NCBI GenBank assembly: GCA_963932465.1 | Contig: OZ010792.1 | Coordinates: 186,281,377 to 186,345,376 of the forward strand | Source of the DNA: Maratus speciosus | Taxonomy: Eukaryota > Arthropoda > Arachnida > Araneae > Salticidae | Length of the DNA stretch: 64,000 bases | Direction of reading: 5' to 3' | Part shown: piece by piece, positions 10,236-21,266 of the stretch | Numbering within the stretch: the stretch's first letter is position 1 | How the letters are laid out: the number at the start of each line of letters is the position of its first letter | Program-made: the position numbers and the translations under genes | Notes under the pieces: model-generated | What the model saw: the letters and a program-made list of their open reading frames with translations, nothing else | Told to the model about the DNA's origin: nothing | Databases searched by the model: none

Positions 10236-12429
10236 TACACCTCACAAAGAACAAATGACGCAAATTATACGATACCGAAAATAGAAAATTTTCATTCGTG
10301 GAAAGGTTTCTTGACTGCATCAAATCAAAAAAAAAAAAAAGAAAAAAAGAAAGAAAAAATAGCATAAGAAATTCAAAATAAGCTAATGTCCAACAATCTC
10401 GACATTCACAGCTGCACGAGAGGTTCTCAAAGACGGTAGACGGGGGTGCTGAGTTCGACCCAATCGCGCACATCAGCCTAATCGTACGAAATTGTCCGTA
10501 GTTTTCTTCGAACCTTGCGTAAATACGGGTTAGGTTCCCTTAGGAAGACCTTACAGAGGACAATCCCATCCCACTCCGGCCTACTATATCCAACTTGTAG
10601 ATAATCGGCCGTCTTAAACAATACCAATATCAACCCTTCAGAGTTCAATGTTGTGATATGGTGCAAATATGGCTTCCCAATATAATGTTGTGTAAGCTCG
10701 AATCATCGAAGTAAATAAATTCGTCTATTTTTTTACCATGTTCTGCACATTCACTAACCTTTGAGTTTGTGCTGCTGGTGTATGTCCAAAAATGTCCGGA
10801 ACTGCATAAAATGTGTTTTTTTTTTTCTTCTCTTCAACTGAAAGATGGGGTTTACTTATGTCCCACTTATCAGTTTATTTAAAGAAACATTGCGATACTC
10901 TATGGTCATGAAAAAATAAAGCTATATCTGCAGTTTACAAACAATTGCCACGGATTTTAAAAGCTCTGGAAGACCTTATAGAAATGAAGTAAAATGAGTA
11001 AACTTACTCAGGAGCAAAAAGCTTAATAAAGCAAATAAAGGAATCCCCCTTTATTTACGGCCTACTAATTTGACACAGCATTTTAAATGAAATAGAAAAA
11101 GTTAATATTATTCTCACGACAAAAAAAGAAGAAAAAAAAAACTATCAATGTTTTGATCGCCTGCAAACTGATTGAAACACTAAAAAACACATTTCAGACA
11201 ATAAGAGAGAAAATTTTTGAACAAGAAAGCGAAAATTTGGTTATGTCTGTAAATGTAGAGTCCTTAATTGAGCAAAACAGAAAACGTAAAATTCGCAGAA
11301 CAATTTGACTACGAAGCTTCTGATGAAAGTGGAAATTTATATGAATGTGAAGGATTTCGTGTTACGTAGAGACACTATAACCGTGCAACTGAACTGGAGG
11401 TTTGAGAAACTGAGAAACGTAAAACAAGAATTTGAGTTTCTGGCTGGTGTGAATCTAAAATCAGTCATCGAAAATCTGTTAATATTGCCTGGACCTTGCC
11501 CTTTATTGCTGACTTGAATGGACTTGAATTGTTAAGCGAGGTTTTAAATGCGAAAGCTTTATTTCTACCATTATATATGAACTTTTATAAAATGGATCAT
11601 TTAGAAATCCTTTAGTTGCTCCATAATTTTAACTTTGGGAAAACAAGGAATTACAAAAACATGAAGACAGCGTCCATAATTTATAAGTATTCGAGTAACA
11701 ATAAAATAGTAAAAAACTACTTAAGATCTACTATGAGTCGAGAGATTAAGCAACCTGAATTTACTTTCTATAAAATTCAGTGTGTCACAATCTTTACACA
11801 TAAAATAATAAACGATTTTGTTACCCTAAATGCAAGAAAAATAAAATGGAAGTAAATGTATTTGCCTGATATTATATTTTATATTAAGTAAAACATTGCT
11901 TCAGTTATCTTTCTTAATTAATGTACTGAAATTATAATTTATTTTTCTTTTACATTATGTTCTGCAGGTTTTTTGTTTGTTTTGCTTTTTTAGTACTTAT
12001 TGGTTGAAGGGACCGCTTGTTTCCAATCTGATTGTTAGCGATTTTTACCCATTTTCTGCAGCTTAAAGACTAACAAGAACTAAAAATGGCTAGAAAAATA
12101 TGTGAGAAAGGTAAAGGAAAATCTGTCGCAAAGCATCATCATCTCATTAACAAATAAGTGCAATTTTCTTTTCTGTTATTTAGTTGTTTGGAATTTTTGA
12201 ATTAAAATTAAATCATTTAAAGTTCTAAAATAAATGCAAAATATTTATTCAATATAATTTATTTCTGTTTCTGCCCTTTAACAATTTTGAACGAGGGGGT
12301 GGGGGGGGTGCGCCAAATTGACACGCTGCCCCGGGCGCAGTTTTCTCTTCGCACGGCCCTGCGGATTTTGTTCAAAGTGTACGGTTGTACGGATGAACAG
12401 TACGATTGTATGGTTTTGTGCGAAAAAAA

Positions 12430-13125
12430 ATTATCCCGAAGGATCATGGAAAAACGCGAATTTCGTCAAAGATTGCATAAAAAAACGCTAATTTCTTTAA
12501 AAGATCGCGAAAAAAAACCAACAATTTTGTCAGATATCTTTTAAAAAACGCTAATTTTGTCAAAAGATCACGAATTTCGTTAAAAATCGTGGGAAAATAT
12601 GCAAATTTCGTCGAAGGATCGTGAAAAAAAACGCGAATTTCTTCAAAGATCGAGGGAAAACACACTAATTTCGTAAACGGATCGTGAAAAGAACGCGAAT
12701 TTTGTCAAAGTTCGTGGGGGAAAACGCTAATTTCATCAAAGGATAGCGAAAAAAACGCTAATTTCGTCAATGAATCGCGAAAAAAATGCGGATATTGTCA
12801 AAGATCGCATAAAAACAGGCAATTTTCGTCAAAGGATCGCGAAAGAAACCCTAATTTCGTCGAAGATCGCGAGAAAAATGCGTATTTCGTCAAAGCTCGC
12901 AGAAAAAAACGCTAATTTTCTCTAAGGATCGCGGAAAAAACGCAAATTTCGCAAAAGATCGCAAGAAAAAAACGCAAATTTCATCAAAAGGCCTAAAAAA
13001 ACCCACAATTAGCACCGGCAGGGATCCCCCCCCCCCCCAAATCCCTCTGCTGTAACTTTTCAGAAAATTTGCTGTGAATTTCAGATTTATTTATTTTTTT
13101 ACTTAGAATTACCCCTGCAAAAAAA
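12430..13125. repeat. ~30-bp minisatellite with TIR-element 3' end, locus 1
   Basis: About 18 degenerate units of AATTTCGTCAAAGGATCGCG plus an A-rich spacer are followed by a poly-C tract, CTCTGCTGTAAC and the terminus AGAATTACCCCTG at about 13122. The order matches 53606-54708 and 31471-32295. The opposite terminus CAGGGGTGATTC is missing here. Confidence 0.75.
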
Positions 13126-13776
13126 ATTTTCTTTTGAAATATTTTTATTTCGGGGAAAAAAAAAAGCCTATATATGAATATAGCCTAGAAAATGTTATGA
13201 AATATTACTTTTTTCATAGCATGTGCATATGTTATGCATTTTTAAGCACGTAAGAATACATCATAAAAATTGTAAGGATTTCAAAATTGACATGTTGGCA
13301 GGTATGTACGTGGAATGCACTGTGGTAGCCTGTCTTTTTCGTTAGCCTCGAAGGCGCACCCACAATTCGGCCAATTACGAGAATGAGAGAAACGTTCATT
13401 TTACCGTGATCAGCTGCGTCCATCCATGGAACAGTAGAAAAGCAGAGATCGGATAAGACAGAAAGGTGATATGGTGCTTGGTGCGATTTTTTTTTTGTTG
13501 TTTGTTTGGAAAGAGGGAGGGGGGGGGGGGGAGCTTTAGTGGGATTTTTTTTTAAATATCAAATTTGTTTACAAAATAGGGGAGGATGGGTTAATGGAAT
13601 ATTGCAGTAATTATGCATTTCTTTATCTCCGCAAATTTGCGGAAATCTGCATTTTAAGTGTTGATAATTTTGCCTCTTGTATTTTTCTGCCCGTTTTCCA
13701 TGCAATAAATTCGTAAACAAAACAAAAATAAATAAAAAGTCAACTTTCAATATATTCTCCTCCCTCCCTCCCCAAT

Positions 13777-14134
13777 TATTGGATGAAGATGCAATTCAAG
13801 TTTGTTTCAATATAGACAATAATGCTCCACTTACTCATCAGATGACATACAGTGAAATTTGTGAAATGATGACTAAGGATGCATCTGATGATAGTAGTGA
13901 TGATGATGACAAGAATGAGGAGGTAGAAAAAATATCTAATGAACAAATGATAATTTACACTCAACAATTAATTCAAGGCATGGAACAAAGAAGTTATTTC
14001 CATGAACGACAAATAATGTCCTTATATAAAATTTAAGACCAGCTTGTAAAAGAAAAACGTTACAAGCAACCAACTTTAAAAGGATTTTTCCAAAAAACTA
14101 ATTCCCAAGCATCTGCATCTGAACCCCAAAACTA
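13777..14134 (+). pseudogene. Tigger/pogo transposase, C-terminal remnant
   Basis: A frame from about 13777 has an acidic run ('SDDSSDDDDKNEE') then a helical segment. After a stop at about 14034 it continues with 'QPTLKGFFQKTN'. An acidic stretch followed by a final 'TLxxFF' is the usual C-terminus of Tigger/CENP-B-like transposases. The helix-turn-helix and DDE domains are absent. The position just inside the 3' TIR and the strand agree with the host element. Confidence 0.75.
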
Positions 14135-14426
14135 AATTTTATTTTTGATCTTGTTCATTTGTAAGTTTTATTATAATTTAAAATTATTACTTAACTTTTT
14201 TTTTTTTTTTGTAAATAAAAATTAATTAAACTTTTCCTTAATTGTGTTTTATTGAATTAATTCAACAAATCTGTAATACAATATTTTTAATATTATTTAT
14301 GCTAACCTGTATTTCATATTTATGTACATTAGAAAATATTTGTAATAGTGTTCCGAATTACGGAAAAAACCCTTATCCGGAATGCCCCAGGTCCCAAGGA
14401 TTCTGGATAACGGATCCTATACTGTA

Positions 14427-15823
14427 GTAAAGAAAATTACTGATTTAATTCCACAAAGAGTGATTAATACAAATGTTGAGATCCCAGATTTAACTATGTT
14501 AGCAGATTACCGATTTAATTTTCCTGATAAAATTTACCTGTTGTTAGGTGCGGAAATATTTTATGAATTATTAAGAGCAGGACAAATATATTCTCAGAGT
14601 TCGAAATTACTTACAAAATACTGTATTTGGATATGTGGCTAGTGGAAGCATAGAACAGGGGGATGAGGTTAAAATTCATTGTGGGCTAATTCGTGAGGAG
14701 GATTTAAACAAAACATTAAAAAAGTTTTGGGAAGTCGAAAACATTGAGGTAGAGTTACCAAAAGGTAAGGAATTTGAGATATGCGAAAAACTTTTTGCGC
14801 GTACGCATTGGAGAAATGAGGAAGGTAGATACGTAGTGAAAATGCCTTTAAAGGAAAATCCTTCATGTTTAGGCTGATCTAAGGATCTTGCTCTCAAAAA
14901 ACTCAGATTGCTGTGGACTCGCTTATCAAAGCATGAGCAATATTTTAATCTGTATAAAAATTTCTTGAAGGAATACGAGATTTAGGACATATGAAACAGG
15001 TGAAAAAAGCAAAAGAACCTGATATTGCATACTATGCTCCACATCATGGTATATTTCGTCCAGAAAAATCGACTACTAAACTCAGAGTTGTTTTTAATTG
15101 TTCTGCCACGACAACAAATGGGATATAACTAAATTCATTACAATATAATAGTGGAGTCATTCAGAATGATTTATTCACGATTATGATTAGCTTTCAAGAA
15201 CATGTTTATGCTCTGACAGCAGATGTCAAAATGATGTACCGAATGATTAATATTGACCCTAGTCAGTACTCGTTGCAGAGAATTTTATGGAATGATAATT
15301 TTGAGGAGGAAAAAAATTTTTCGAATTACAAACAGTGGCTTATGGAATGGTCAGCGCACCCTATTTAGCAATGAAAATGCTCAATCAACTGTCCATTGAT
15401 GAAGGAAATAATTTTCCAATGGCAGCACCAGTTCTTCGTGAAAACATTTATATGGATGATATTTTGTGCTGTGCACCTACGCTTGAGGAAGCCAAAGAGT
15501 TGCAGCGGCAGCTCATAGTGATTATGCATAAGGCAGATATGCAACTTCATAAATGGTGCACAAGTGATAAAAATCTTTCGCTGACACCTGGAGAAGGGTA
15601 TAAATTTGAAAAAAACAGTGAGACTAAAACGTTAGGGGTTTCGAGGAACCCAAGGGATGACTGTTTCCTATTTCGAGTTAAAGTAGAATTGAGCGATTCC
15701 TATACCAAGCAACAAGTATTGTCGACAATTGCCAGAATTTTTGATCTGCTAGGACTTCTTGGCCCAGTTATAGCGAAAGCCAAAATATTTATGCAGAGAT
15801 TGTGGAGAATTAATATTGACTGA
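14427..15823 (+). pseudogene. BEL/Pao protease end and reverse transcriptase
   Basis: Directly after the Tigger TA, the frame reads 'IYLLLGAEIFYELLRAG' (about 14540), the BEL region after the protease. 'KFWEVENIEVELPKG' at about 14725 starts the BEL RT domain. 'TTKLRVVFNCSATT' lies near 15075, 'LTADVKMMYRMI' at 15215 and the catalytic YMDD at 15449-15460 ('NIYMDDILC'). 'LHKWCTSDK' and 'TLGVS' follow. At least five frame breaks or stops occur between 14630 and 15340. RT copies the RNA genome into DNA within particles. Confidence 0.88.
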
Positions 15824-16010
15824 AATGACAAGCTCCCTGAGTCAGAATATCACAAGTGGCATCAATTTCTTATATCGCTTAAAAGTGCTAATAATATACA
15901 AATAAGTCGACGTATTATAATTAAAAACTCGTAAATTGTTGAAATACATGACTTCGCAGATGCCTCAGAATGTTGTTACGGAGCAGCGGTTTATTGGAAA
16001 TCTTGTGACT
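15824..16010 (+). pseudogene. BEL/Pao RNase H, first part
   Basis: After the stop at 15821-15823 the reading continues with 'VEIHDFADASECCYGAAVYW' at about 15938-15997. The family has DASxxAYGAVxY here, with the first RNase H aspartate kept. It is interrupted by a hAT element at 16019 and resumes at 17927. Confidence 0.8.
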
Positions 16011-16018
16011 CTCTAGGA

Positions 16019-17918
16019 CTAGCATGTCAAACACGCGGCCCATGGACCACAACTGGCCCGTCTATCCTTTGGCATTTTACCTTTGTTTAATTCAGTTACG
16101 AGTAGGGTGTCAACGATTTAAATCAGTTGATTTAAATCAGTGATTTAAATCATGATTTAAATCAAGAGATTTTTTTTTAAAAATCATTGATTAAAATCAA
16201 AAATTTTCTAAATGTTTAAAATGACATAAAAAAGTATTCAAATCTAAGATGAACATAATTTGGAAAGTTTCTACAGGTATTGTGATTTATGAATACACAA
16301 AACAAAGCTTTAAATAATTGTTTCTAAGCGTAATTCCTGAGAATTGTGAAAAATTTAAGTACAATAAGTTTGTAAAAAGCATGGTTTTTATCTAACAAAC
16401 ATAAAAAGCATTTAATTTAAAAATGATATTTAAATCTAATATAATTTACAATGTCATAATTTACTTTTAATAATCAAGTTATTCATTCTTTTATATACAA
16501 TAAACATAGCAATAGAGTGTCAATGATTTTAATCCATTGATTTAAATCAGATGATAAAATCACATTTTTTTATATTTTTTTAAATGGTGCGAAAAAGCAT
16601 TTATAATCAGTAATGAAAATGATTTATAATGTTTATAAGATAATTTAATTGCTGAATAAATAAAAGAAGCTCTTTTAAAAAATAAAATTGTTTTAAATAT
16701 TTTAAATAAGGTTTTTCTTTAAAAATTGACAAAGTTTTTATCATAAAACTATATTTTATTTAAGTGGATATTTTATAGTTTCCACATATGTTTTCATAAC
16801 TTCTTTTGATTAGTTAAATTATTCCTTCTACTATATAAAATAAGCAGAATCTATTATTTTCTGTTGATAAATGAATTAGCAGAATTGCTGTGTAAAATTA
16901 CTGGCTGCTTTATGAATTAATCAAACTATTATTTATCACTTTTTTTCAACCACCTTTTTCAAAAATGTAGATTGTGTTCTTAATTAAACAGTTAATTGTT
17001 TAATGTAATTAAAAATTTAGTCTGTATCATCAATTTAAAATTAAATGCAATTTATCAATAACTTATAAATATAAGACGTATTTAATATTGGTTTACATAA
17101 TTATTACAAAATATTAATGCACATAATGTTGTATGTTACTAAAGAAATTTTTAATTTGCAGTTTTTTGTCATTTCTATAATTACATAATTAAAATTTTAT
17201 TAATTAAAGCAAAAAAACATAGATTATGTTAGTAATTGGTGGTTTATTCATTTTTGAAATGCTTAATTCTTGGCAGATGTTTAATATTTTAACACAAGGA
17301 AAAAAATATACAAAAGCTGATTTAAGTAAAAAAAATCTGATTTTTTTGATTTTTTTTAAAAAATCATGATTTTTTTACACCCTAGTTACGAGTTGCAATT
17401 TTCCAACTGAGTGAAAAAGTTGGCAATGAGGCAAAATAAGTGATAGGCATATATTAACTATGGTCGGTAGCAAAATTTTTCTGGTAAAAGCTACATAATT
17501 TGAATGAGAAAATGTGTTTCATAAATTAAATGAAATACATAGCGCATAGATACAAGACACAATTTATTAAATAATTTTTTTCTCAAAATATGTTTTTTTT
17601 CTTTACTAGATTAACAGAGCTTGTGTAAAATAAATTTTTAAGGTAATACAATTTAGAAAATCCAATTGAACTTTGTAGATTTGGTTGATAAAAAGTAATG
17701 CCAAGTATTTTTTTGAAAAGTAAGATAAAATACACTATGAATTATAATAGTAACTTTGGAACTTTACTTGAATATTTGTTTAATATGGCTATGTTTTATA
17801 CGTGCAAATATTGCTGTGTGCAATTCTAATAATATTATCTACTTTGTTTGATGTGGCCCGCATCTTTGTATGCAATGCTTAATTTGGCCCGCAGCGGTAG
17901 ACGAGTTTGACATGCCTG
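16019..17918. mobile_element. Non-autonomous hAT in BEL RNase H
   Basis: The left end CTAGCATGTCAAACACGCGG and the inverted right end CAGGCATGTCAAACTCG form the TIRs. Flanks are CTCTAGGA (16011-16018) and CTCTAGAA (17919-17926), a 7/8 TSD. Subterminal GGCCCG blocks occur on both sides. BEL RNase H reads on across it. It has no transposase and contains a second insertion at 16103-17384. Confidence 0.87.
16103..17384. mobile_element. hAT-type MITE with GATTTAAATC ends
   Basis: The ends TAGGGTGTCAACGATTTAAA and the inverted TAGGGTGTAAAAAAATC are flanked by an exact 8-bp TSD, GTTACGAG (16095-16102, 17385-17392). The start has repeated TGATTTAAATCA palindromes. A second terminus-like start, TAGAGTGTCAATGATTT, lies at 16514, suggesting an internal copy or a partial self-insertion. 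Confidence 0.87.
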
Positions 17919-17926
17919 CTCTAGAA

Positions 17927-18460
17927 AATGTGATGGTGAATTTAATCGCTAGCAAGTCACGCGTTACAACAGTAAAGAGTCTAACTATTCCCAGACTCGA
18001 ACTATGTACTGCAGTTTTGCTAACCAAACTGGTAAAAAGAGTCTTATCATCCATGAAAGTAATAGTTACTAATGTTTTCCTGTGGTCCGATTCAATGATT
18101 CTGTTAGCGTGGATTCAAAGGAAATCCATTGATCTCAAGCAATTTGTGCAGAACAGGGTGGCTAAAATTCAAGAAAACTCTAGTCCTAAGCAGTGGTGTC
18201 ATATCTTCTCTGGACTTAATCTGGCTGATAAACTTTCCTGAGTTATGGATCCAGATAAACTTATTGATTGTGACTTGTGGTGGAATGGAGCTATTTTTCT
18301 TAATGACACTGACTATCATCGACGTTCAGTAATCATACCAGAAGCTAATGAAGAGTTCGATAAAGAGCTTAAACACAATCAAACCCTATCAATGAATTTA
18401 ATATTATTAACTGTAATGTTACAGATAATTGTTTTGTTAATGACTTAATTAATCTTAGTA
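17927..18460 (+). pseudogene. BEL/Pao RNase H, second part, and linker
   Basis: The frame 17870-18241 reads, from the hAT end, 'VNLIASKSRVTTVKSLTIPR' then 'LELCTAVLLTKLV', 'FLWSDSMILLAWIQ' and 'FVQNRVAKIQE', the RNase H and connection blocks of BEL pol. A stop occurs at 18239-18241; the next frame has 'CDLWWNGAIFL', equivalent to the LWWxGP motif of the family, before decay. Confidence 0.85.
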
Positions 18461-18489
18461 ATAATTATATAAGTATTTTACGCATTCTT

Positions 18490-19450
18490 AGTTATATTTT
18501 CAGGTTTGTCATGAATGCAAGAAACCCACTTTATAAGTGTGGTGGACCCTTGTCAACCTCAGAACTGGAGAATTCAGAGATTTATTTAATTAAATCTGTC
18601 CAAAGGGCAGAATTCAATGCAGACATACGTAATCTGCAGACCAAAGGTTCGGTAAGTCCAAGTAGTAAGCTAAAAAACTTAACCCATTCTTAGTACGAAT
18701 TTGGAATTTTAAGGTTGGAGGCCAGTTAGATAACAGTAATTTAAATTTCGCGAGAAAGCACCCAGCGATTTTACCTAAGTCTAATAGTTTTACTTTAATT
18801 GTTATAAATTATTATCATAAAAAATACCTTCATGTCGATGCTTCAACATTACTTTCTTTGGTAAGAGAAAAATTTTAGCCAATAAATGGTCGTGCAACAT
18901 GTCGAAAGGTAGTACATGAGTGCATTTCATGTGTTAAAGCTAAACCAATTATTGCAAATCAATTGATGGGCGATTTGCCCAGGGATAGAGTCCAATCGGA
19001 CTACTGCTTTAATATTTCGGGAGTAGATCTGTGTGGGCCATTTATGATCAAAGTTGGGTATGCACATAGAACTATCTTGCAAAAAATTTATATCTGGATT
19101 TTTGTTTGTTTTGTATTTAAAGCTGTACACAACGTACATATCGAAACTGTTTCAGACTTAACCTCCGAATCATTTATTGCTGCATTGAAAAGATTCATTG
19201 CACTGCACGCAGAGGTAAATGTGCCAAATTGTATTCAGATAACACGAAAAATTTTATTGGTGCAAATAAGATTCTTAAGGCTTTTTATGAGTTAGTAAAA
19301 AAACCTGATGAGAAATTAGCAGCATATTTATCCATGGAAGGCATTGAGTGGAAATTTATCCCTCCCAGGGCACCCAATTTTGGGAATCTTTGGGAGGCCG
19401 CTATAAAATCATTTAAGTATCACTTTAAGAGTTGTGGGAGGTGCTAATCT
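18490..19450 (+). pseudogene. BEL/Pao integrase, zinc-binding and catalytic core
   Basis: The zinc-binding part shows 'VHECISCVKAKP' near 18912. The core begins at about 19020 with 'GVDLCGPF', whose D is the first catalytic residue. 'MYSDNTKNFIGA' at 19229 gives the second aspartate region, and 'PPRAPNFGNLWEAAIKS' at about 19361 gives the third acidic position (E of WEAA). Three frame breaks separate these blocks. Integrase inserts the cDNA; the 5-bp GCTTT duplication is the trace of that activity. Confidence 0.86.
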
Positions 19451-19935
19451 CATTTATGAGGAACTTCTTACAGTAGTCATACAAATTGAGGGAATTCTAA
19501 ATTCGAGGCCTTTGAGTCCATTATCTGATGATGAGAATGATTTTGGAGTCTTAACTCCAGCCCATTTTCTGATAAACAGGCTGTTAAATTCCATTATTGA
19601 GCCTGATCTAACCAATATAAGAGAAAATCGCCTCAAAAAAGGGTAAAAGGTAACTAAAATTCCACAACTTTTCTGGCGTAAATGGCCTCATAATTATTTA
19701 AGTGAATTACAACAAAGGGGTAAATGGAGATTTGAAAAAGATAATGTAAAAATCAGAGATTTAGTGGTGTTAGTAGAAGAAAATTTACTGACAAATAAGT
19801 GGCCATTAGGCAGAATTATTGAGGTGTATTACGGTAACGATAACAAAATTTGAGTGGTTAAGGTAAACACTCAAAATGGAACCTTTAAAAGATCGATAAG
19901 TAAATTATGTATTTACCCATGTCTGATGTCCTGAC
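19434..19935 (+). pseudogene. BEL/Pao integrase C-terminal (DUF5641-like) region
   Basis: 'IEGILNSRPLSPLSDDENDF' at about 19486 and 'LTPAHFLINR' follow the core, then 'LFWRKWPHNYLSELQQRGKW' (about 19662), 'IRDLVVLVEE' and 'WPLGRIIEVYYG'. These are the standard C-terminal blocks of BEL/Pao integrases. One stop lies at 19644 and another near 19852. The last 175 bases before the LTR are non-coding. Confidence 0.86.
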
Positions 19936-20094
19936 AATTAAAACTAAAAAAAAAAAGTAATTGTGTACATATATGTGTTGTATTGATATTTTTTCAAAGG
20001 ATTATATTTAAATTAACGCATATAGGGACTTATTGTATTAATTTGTGCAATTTAGAGTACTTTGTAAAAATTGTTATTGAATGTTATAAACATG

Positions 20095-20110
20095 TCAATG
20101 GGAGCCGGTA
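20095..20110 (+). promoter_or_regulatory. BEL/Pao polypurine-tract position
   Basis: TCAATGGGAGCCGGTA directly precedes the 3' LTR start at 20111. The purine run is short (about GGGAG), so this is a weak tract identified mainly by position. Confidence 0.4.
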
Positions 20111-20317
20111 TGTTCCATGTAGAGAGACATGCCACGCCACCTATAATTAAAATCCCAGTGACTATTGTCTGAAGTGAAGTAAAGTAAGCTTTGATTAGTG
20201 TGTTGAGATGTGAGTATTGGAGAAAGCGGCTGTGCGCTGCTTTTGTGTTAATAAAGTGATATATAAAGTAACCAGCGCCTTGAAATAATTTGAGTTATAG
20301 TGTGAGTTTATTCTTCA
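20111..20317 (+). repeat. BEL/Pao 3' LTR, uninterrupted
   Basis: It runs from TGTTCCATG to TTCTTCA, 207 bp, and is followed by the TSD GCTTT (20318-20322). It differs from the 5' LTR at scattered positions in the shared part. AATAAAG at 20250-20256 may act in polyadenylation. Confidence 0.9.
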
Positions 20318-20322
20318 GCTTT

Positions 20323-20957
20323 AAAGGGTGTAGTACCATAGTAGGGATAAACCAAAGCATTTGACTAAACAAAAATTTTGTTCTCATTGCAAAAAGATTA
20401 ATCACAACCGTGAAGATTGTTTTCATTTAAAGGGTAATAATACTAACAAAACCAAACCAAATTTCTCGCAAGATAGATCACGTCAACAGTTAAAAAAAAT
20501 GAACAATTTCTCTGCTTCTGCTGCTAGTCAAAATGAAAATCTATCAGATTCTCAAAGCTATTATGAATTAATGGAAGAATCAAATTCTTCAAGTTTTGTT
20601 ATGAAATCTCAACAAAATGGAAATAAAAACAAAAATTTGACTTTTGTTATTGATTCAGGTGCGTCTATTCATTTAGCTAATTCTTTGGAGCTGTTCTCAG
20701 AATTAAAGAATTCGAATAAAGATACAATTACAATTGCTAATGGAACTAAATTAACTGCAAAGGGAAAGGGTAAATGTACTTTTAATATTGAAACACTTAA
20801 TGGTCAAACAAATAGAGTTACGTTAGATCATGTGCTTTATGTCCCGGAGTTGGATAGCAATTTACTGTCTGTCCAGTCTTGTACTGAGAAAGGTTTTGTT
20901 GTAACATTTAAAGATGATATGTGTTTAATTAAAAAGGGCAACATCTTAGAAAACTGA
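20323..20957 (+). pseudogene. copia gag zinc knuckle and protease
   Basis: The open frame 20361-20957 (198 residues) starts just upstream with a short disrupted stretch. Residues 7-21 are CSHCKKINHNREDCF, a CCHC zinc knuckle that binds RNA. Residues 93-101 read 'FVIDSGASI', the copia aspartic protease active site with catalytic D and the DSGA signature. 'VLYVPELDSNLLSV' near residue 159 is the typical end of the copia protease domain. The frame stops at 20955-20957, earlier than in an intact polyprotein. Confidence 0.9.
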
Positions 20958-21266
20958 TGAGGGGTTATACAGATTAAAAATAATACTTATAAATGAAAAG
21001 GTATATAGTGCTTCAGAAATATTACCCGTTTGTTCTAATGTCAACTGTATTCTGAAATGGCACCAAACGCTGGGCCACAGAAATTTGGAATACATCAAGA
21101 AAATTCAAAAGGATGATTTGGCTTTAGGTATTACTGTGAATAATTGCTCTCATAATACTGAATGTTCAAGTTGCATCAAAGCTAAGCTAACAAAAAAATC
21201 ATTTCCAAAAGAAACACAATACAGAAATAAAAAACCACTTGATTTTATATACAGCAACGTATGCGA
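20958..21266 (+). pseudogene. copia integrase, zinc-binding N-terminal part
   Basis: After the stop the translation resumes with 'LKWHQTLGHRNLEYI' (about 21053) and 'CSSCIKAKLTKKSF' (about 21166), the HHCC zinc motif of the GAG-pre-integrase domain. 'LDFIYSNVC' leads into the catalytic core and stops at the hAT insertion (21267). Confidence 0.87.

Larger units (their letters stand above)
9130..11850 (+). pseudogene. hAT transposase remnants (ZMYM/DUF4371-like)
   Basis: Successive fragments appear in hAT order on the plus strand. Near 9150 is 'IPEHKNALERR'; near 9340 'MNFLANEV'. A 'FDRTP' block before 9438 continues after the MITE as 'HKEQMTQIIRY' (about 10243). Near 10895 is a degraded 'CDT.WS' block followed by 'KAISAVYKQL'; near 11200 'FQTIREKIFEQ'. 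At 11330-11450 is 'NWRFEKLRNVKQEFEFL', and at 11710-11850 the C-terminal dimerisation motif 'KNYLRSTMSRE'. hAT transposases cut and paste the element by a DDE-type RNase H fold interrupted by a helical domain. Stops and frameshifts throughout show it is dead. Confidence 0.82.
8446..12361 (+). mobile_element. Decayed autonomous hAT transposon
   Basis: The ends CAGCACCGTGCGAA (8446) and the inverted CAGGGCCGTGCGAA (12361) share subterminal CGCCCCGGGCGC-like GC blocks. The 8-bp TSD CGGATTTT is exact at 8438-8445 and 12362-12369. At 3.9 kb, with transposase remnants spread over about 9130-11850, it is a former autonomous copy. A MITE interrupts it at 9438-10235. Confidence 0.9.
8252..13362. repeat. 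Inverted-repeat pair bracketing the inner part of Tigger
   Basis: 8270-8296 (GCTAACGAAAAAGACAGGCT and following bases) recurs inverted at about 13320-13347. Weaker similarity extends outward to a GGTGC(A/G)CC block and inward to a CATTC block, giving arms of ~50 bp. This suggests the ends of another TIR element inside Tigger, but no clear TSD was found. Confidence 0.5.
7512..14424 (+). mobile_element. Tigger/pogo-type DNA transposon in BEL protease
   Basis: The termini are CAGTATAGGATC at 7512 and GATCCTATACTG at 14424, exact 12-bp inverted repeats, flanked by TA at 7510-7511 and 14425-14426. TA duplication and a CAGTA-type terminus are typical of Tc1/mariner pogo/Tigger elements. The only coding remnant is the C-terminal end of a Tigger transposase at 13777-14134, so the DDE region is gone. 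The interior is filled by a foldback hairpin, a hAT element and a minisatellite. Confidence 0.88.
4663..20317 (+). mobile_element. BEL/Pao LTR retrotransposon inserted in copia gag
   Basis: LTRs at 4663-5529 and 20111-20317 start TGTTCC and end TTCA, flanked by GCTTT on both sides. Between them lie gag, zinc knuckle, aspartic protease, reverse transcriptase with YMDD, RNase H and an integrase with BEL-type C-terminus. This order (RNase H before integrase) is that of BEL/Pao, not copia. Three insertions break the coding part (7512-14424, 16019-17918) and the 5' LTR (4731-5382). Without them it is about 6.2 kb, a normal length. Many stops and frameshifts make it inactive. Confidence 0.92.

Noticed and set aside
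10198..10473. Minus-strand 91-codon frame
   Set aside because: It runs antisense across a poly-A-rich part of the decayed hAT transposase and the end of a MITE.
12430..13010. CRISPR-like array of ~30-bp repeats
   Set aside because: The units are contiguous and degenerate with no unique spacers, and the array travels inside a TIR element.
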